Shown here: positions 7,013 through 8,651 of the stretch, one piece after another | Layout of the letters: each line of letters opens with the position of its first letter | How positions within the stretch are numbered: position 1 is the first letter of the stretch | Assembly (NCBI GenBank): GCA_028696755.1 | Contig: JAQVGK010000121.1 | Span: forward strand, 1-8,651 | From: Bacteroidales bacterium | GTDB taxonomy: Bacteria > Bacteroidota > Bacteroidia > Bacteroidales > ML635J-15 | Reading direction: 5' to 3' | DNA length: 8,651 nucleotides | The notes under the pieces: model-generated | What the model was told of the DNA's origin: nothing | The model's database searches: none | Seen by the model: only the letters and a program-made list of their open reading frames with translations | Position numbers and translations under genes: made by a program

Positions 7013-7775
7013 AATTTTAATCGTTTTTGCATTTTGCACTTTTGCAGGCTTATCAAATTATAACAAAATAATTGCTCAGGATAGTAGCGAAATAGCAACC
7101 GAAGAGGTTTGGGAACAGAGTAGCCTTGATGAGTTGGTTGTTAATGATACACTAAGTCAAAGCGAGAAAGAGCAAGTTGAGGCAGAAAAGAAGAAGAAAA
7201 AAGATAAAGATATTATTAAACTCAATGGTGAATTCTTTATCAATCTATTGATAAATGTTGGCTCAGTTTTATTAATCATTTTCTTGATTTATTATCCCAG
7301 AAATAAAAAACTTGGTTACATATTTACATTTATTCTGTTCAACATCGTTATTTTTATGCTCACCTATGTGCTTAACGAGGTTAAAATCTCGATGGGTGCC
7401 GCATTTGGTTTGTTTGCTGTCTTCTCGATGTTAAGATACCGTACTGCCGGAATTTCGATGAAGGATATGACTTATCTTTTTGTGTTTATCGCTCTTGGTT
7501 TGATTTCGGCAATTAGCTTAGATTATTGGGAGCTTTGTGTTATCAATGGAATCTTGATTGTTACCATATTCTTGCTCGACAGTAACTGGATTTTAAAGCA
7601 AGAAACAACTCGTAGTATCGAATACGATAATTTAGTAATGATTAAGCCCGAAAATCGCGAAGCACTTATCGAAGATCTTAAGAATAGAACAGGCTTTAAT
7701 ATTCACCGAGTGGTTATTGGTAAGGTTAATCTGCTTAAAGATTGTACTACAATTAAAGTTTATTTCTATGAATAG
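6999..7775 (+). CDS. DUF4956 multi-pass membrane protein
   Basis: This is a 258-residue protein. The DUF4956 core is recognised by GAAFGLFAVFSMLRYRT (133-149) followed by KDMTYLFVFIALGLI (155-169). Hydrophobic segments lie at about 80-98, 106-126, 134-145 (possibly re-entrant), 157-175 and 178-195, with a soluble C-terminal domain of about 60 residues. DUF4956 genes often sit beside VTC-domain genes in bacteria (general knowledge), and the 14-nt overlap here supports a physical partnership: the VTC enzyme would make the polymer and this protein would anchor it or pass the chain across. The N-terminus is unusual: a signal-peptide-like segment (1-27, IIAQDSS) is followed by about 50 charged residues ending in a KKKKKDKD cluster (64-71) just before the first core helix. 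The ATG at 6999 is the only start that gives this signal. The stop overlaps the next gene by 8 nt. The biochemical role of the family is not established. Confidence 0.88.
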   Translation: MKIFKILIVFAFCTFAGLSNYNKIIAQDSSEIATEEVWEQSSLDELVVNDTLSQSEKEQVEAEKKKKKDKDIIKLNGEFFINLLINVGSVLLIIFLIYYPRNKKLGYIFTFILFNIVIFMLTYVLNEVKISMGAAFGLFAVFSMLRYRTAGISMKDMTYLFVFIALGLISAISLDYWELCVINGILIVTIFLLDSNWILKQETTRSIEYDNLVMIKPENREALIEDLKNRTGFNIHRVVIGKVNLLKDCTTIKVYFYE

Positions 7776-8436
7776 AAAAAAATATATATCGTCAATTTTA
7801 ATTGTAATTTTTGCAACAGTTTCGTATGCTCAGGTAAACGATGCTGGTTTGTGGATAAATATTGGTATAGAGAAAAAAATAACACAAGCGTGGGCTCTGG
7901 AATATGAGCATTGCACCCGATTTAACGAGAATATTTCGGAGGCTGGAAGTATAATAAACGAAATTGGTGTTAATTATAGATTGAACAAGCAATCGCAATT
8001 ATCTTTATTCTACAGATTAAATTTAAAGCGTCAGTTAAACAATATGTATATCCCTGTTAGCAGATTTTACGTTGATTTTTCGCATCGAATAAAGCCTGGT
8101 ACGATTGTGATAACCGGAAGATTGCGTTTTCAGCATCAGCAAAAGAATTCTCTTTTTTATGATTTTGATGGTAGCACTGCAAATACTATAAGACCTAAGA
8201 TTACTTTGAAATATCCAGTAGCTAATTTTTCGCCTTATTTATCTGGCGAGGTTTATGTGCCAATTTTTCATAACGAATACAAGCCTATCGATAAAATAAG
8301 AGTAGAAGCTGGGGTGGAGTACGATATCAGTAAGCAGCAGTCGGTAGATCTTGGATATCTTATTCAACGAGAGTTTTTTGAGAAAAATCCTAAAACCGAT
8401 TTCATAATTCAGTTGGGTTATAGCTTTAGCTTTTAG
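7768..8436 (+). CDS. DUF2490 outer-membrane beta-barrel candidate
   Basis: This is a 222-residue protein starting at ATG 7768; in-frame codons upstream lie inside the DUF4956 gene and would spoil the signal peptide. Residues 1-22 (MNRKKYISSILIVIFATVSY, then AQ) are a signal peptide. The mature protein begins with the typical DUF2490 pattern NDAGLWINIGIEKKI (25-39) and consists of alternating hydrophobic/polar strands (YRLNLKRQL, FYVDFSHRI, ITGRLRFQHQ, PYLSGEVYVP, VEAGVEYDIS) with tight turns. It ends in FIIQLGYSFSF: a C-terminal Phe in an alternating strand, as expected for an outer-membrane barrel. It overlaps DUF4956 by 8 nt and is the last gene of the operon. It could provide the outer-membrane step for whatever the VTC/DUF4956 pair makes, but this is inferred from position only; DUF2490 has no established function that I know of. 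Confidence 0.82.
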   Translation: MNRKKYISSILIVIFATVSYAQVNDAGLWINIGIEKKITQAWALEYEHCTRFNENISEAGSIINEIGVNYRLNKQSQLSLFYRLNLKRQLNNMYIPVSRFYVDFSHRIKPGTIVITGRLRFQHQQKNSLFYDFDGSTANTIRPKITLKYPVANFSPYLSGEVYVPIFHNEYKPIDKIRVEAGVEYDISKQQSVDLGYLIQREFFEKNPKTDFIIQLGYSFSF

Positions 8437-8437
8437 C

Positions 8438-8471
8438 AAAAAAAAAAAGGCCATCCCTTTCGGAATGACCT
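8438..8471 (-). terminator. Intrinsic terminator of the ammonium transporter gene
   Basis: Read on the minus strand, an imperfect hairpin (8448-8471: AGGTCATTCC, loop GAAAG, GGATGGCCT) is followed directly by a run of 11 T (8448-8438). The stem has one mismatch and one bulged base. The T-run lies only on the minus side; the plus-strand exit (TAATCTCAC) has none, so it should stop transcription from the transporter but not from the plus-strand operon. Confidence 0.85.
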
Positions 8472-8497
8472 AATCTCACACACAATTATCCTTAACG

Positions 8498-8651
8498 CTA
8501 AAATGTTCCTTCGTCGTATGCTTTTTCCCCATGTAGAGCAGCATCTAGACCAGAATCTTCGACTTCAACAGGTACTTTTACCTTAGTGATGAAGTTAATA
8601 ATGAAGAGCATTAGATATGTGAAAACAAATCCATATATTGCTGCAATAGCA
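8498..8651 (-). CDS. amt: Amt-family ammonium transporter, C-terminal fragment
   Basis: Only the last 50 codons plus TAG are in the window; the gene continues beyond the right edge. Translation gives the end of the last membrane helix (IYGFVFTYLMLFIINFI), then a cytosolic tail VKVPVEVEDSGLDAALHGEKAYDEGTF (shown in pieces: VKVPVEVEDSGLD and ALHGEKAYDEGTF). The GLD...HGE-AY signature is the conserved C-terminal tail of AmtB-type transporters, which in E. coli takes part in gating and in binding the PII protein GlnK. The gene converges on the plus-strand operon and ends 61 nt from it, with a terminator between. It has no evident link to the operon's function. Confidence 0.88.
   Translation of the reverse strand, partial: AIAAIYGFVFTYLMLFIINFITKVKVPVEVEDSGLDAALHGEKAYDEGTF

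Larger units (their letters stand above)
2..8436 (+). other. Predicted eight-gene operon (envelope/surface polyphosphate-associated cluster)
   Basis: All eight plus-strand genes are consecutive with gaps of 11, 2, 23 and 4 nt and then overlaps of 1, 14 and 8 nt, so co-transcription is very likely and the last four genes are probably translationally coupled. The 23-nt gap at 5334-5356 contains no GC-rich hairpin, and I see no convincing Bacteroidota -7 element (TAnnTTTG) there. The operon's promoter lies upstream of the window. Seven products carry export signals or membrane segments; only the VTC enzyme is clearly cytosolic. Confidence 0.75.

Noticed and set aside
7717..7767. Upstream extension of the DUF2490 gene
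   Set aside because: It begins at a non-standard codon (ATT) within DUF4956 and would put a non-signal sequence before a clean signal peptide starting at ATG 7768.
1..8651. CRISPR array, tRNA/rRNA, insertion sequence or phage genes
   Set aside because: No direct DNA repeats with spacers, no RNA-gene-like structures, no transposase or integrase frames were seen; coding density is nearly complete.

Overview
The window looks like chromosomal DNA from a Bacteroidota bacterium, possibly a marine or anaerobic Bacteroidales/Marinilabiliales/Flavobacteriia-type organism (the rank below phylum is inference). The DNA is AT-rich, genes lack clear Shine-Dalgarno sites, and three successive proteins end in type IX secretion (T9SS) type A sorting domains with the YPNP motif. 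The window also carries a DUF2490 family and a Bacteroidota-style secreted arylsulfotransferase.

Bases 2-8436 hold eight tightly packed plus-strand genes. Gaps are 11, 2, 23 and 4 nt, followed by overlaps of 1, 14 and 8 nt, so this is almost certainly one operon (with a possible internal break at 5334-5356). In order they are: (1) a secreted arylsulfotransferase-like protein missing only the start of its signal peptide; (2) a secreted seven-bladed 'two-component regulator propeller'; (3) a secreted CotH-family kinase with a lamin-tail-like domain; (4) a small lipoprotein with a carboxypeptidase-regulatory/CNA-B-like beta domain; (5) a small secreted protein made of YD-like beta repeats; (6) a VTC-domain polyphosphate polymerase with a GTG start; (7) a DUF4956 multi-pass membrane protein with an unusual N-terminal extension; (8) a DUF2490 outer-membrane beta-barrel candidate.

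At the right edge, on the minus strand, is the C-terminal tail of an Amt-family ammonium transporter with its own intrinsic terminator. It converges on the operon and marks its end.

The most interesting feature is the trans-envelope arrangement around a VTC/DUF4956/CotH core. VTC domains polymerise polyphosphate from ATP, and in yeast the chain is fed through the attached membrane domain. Here a cytosolic VTC enzyme is translationally coupled to a membrane protein, then to an outer-membrane barrel, and is co-encoded with a lipoprotein, a repeat protein and three surface-secreted proteins including a kinase. I infer a candidate envelope or surface polyphosphate (or phosphorylation) system. No part of that function is shown by sequence alone.
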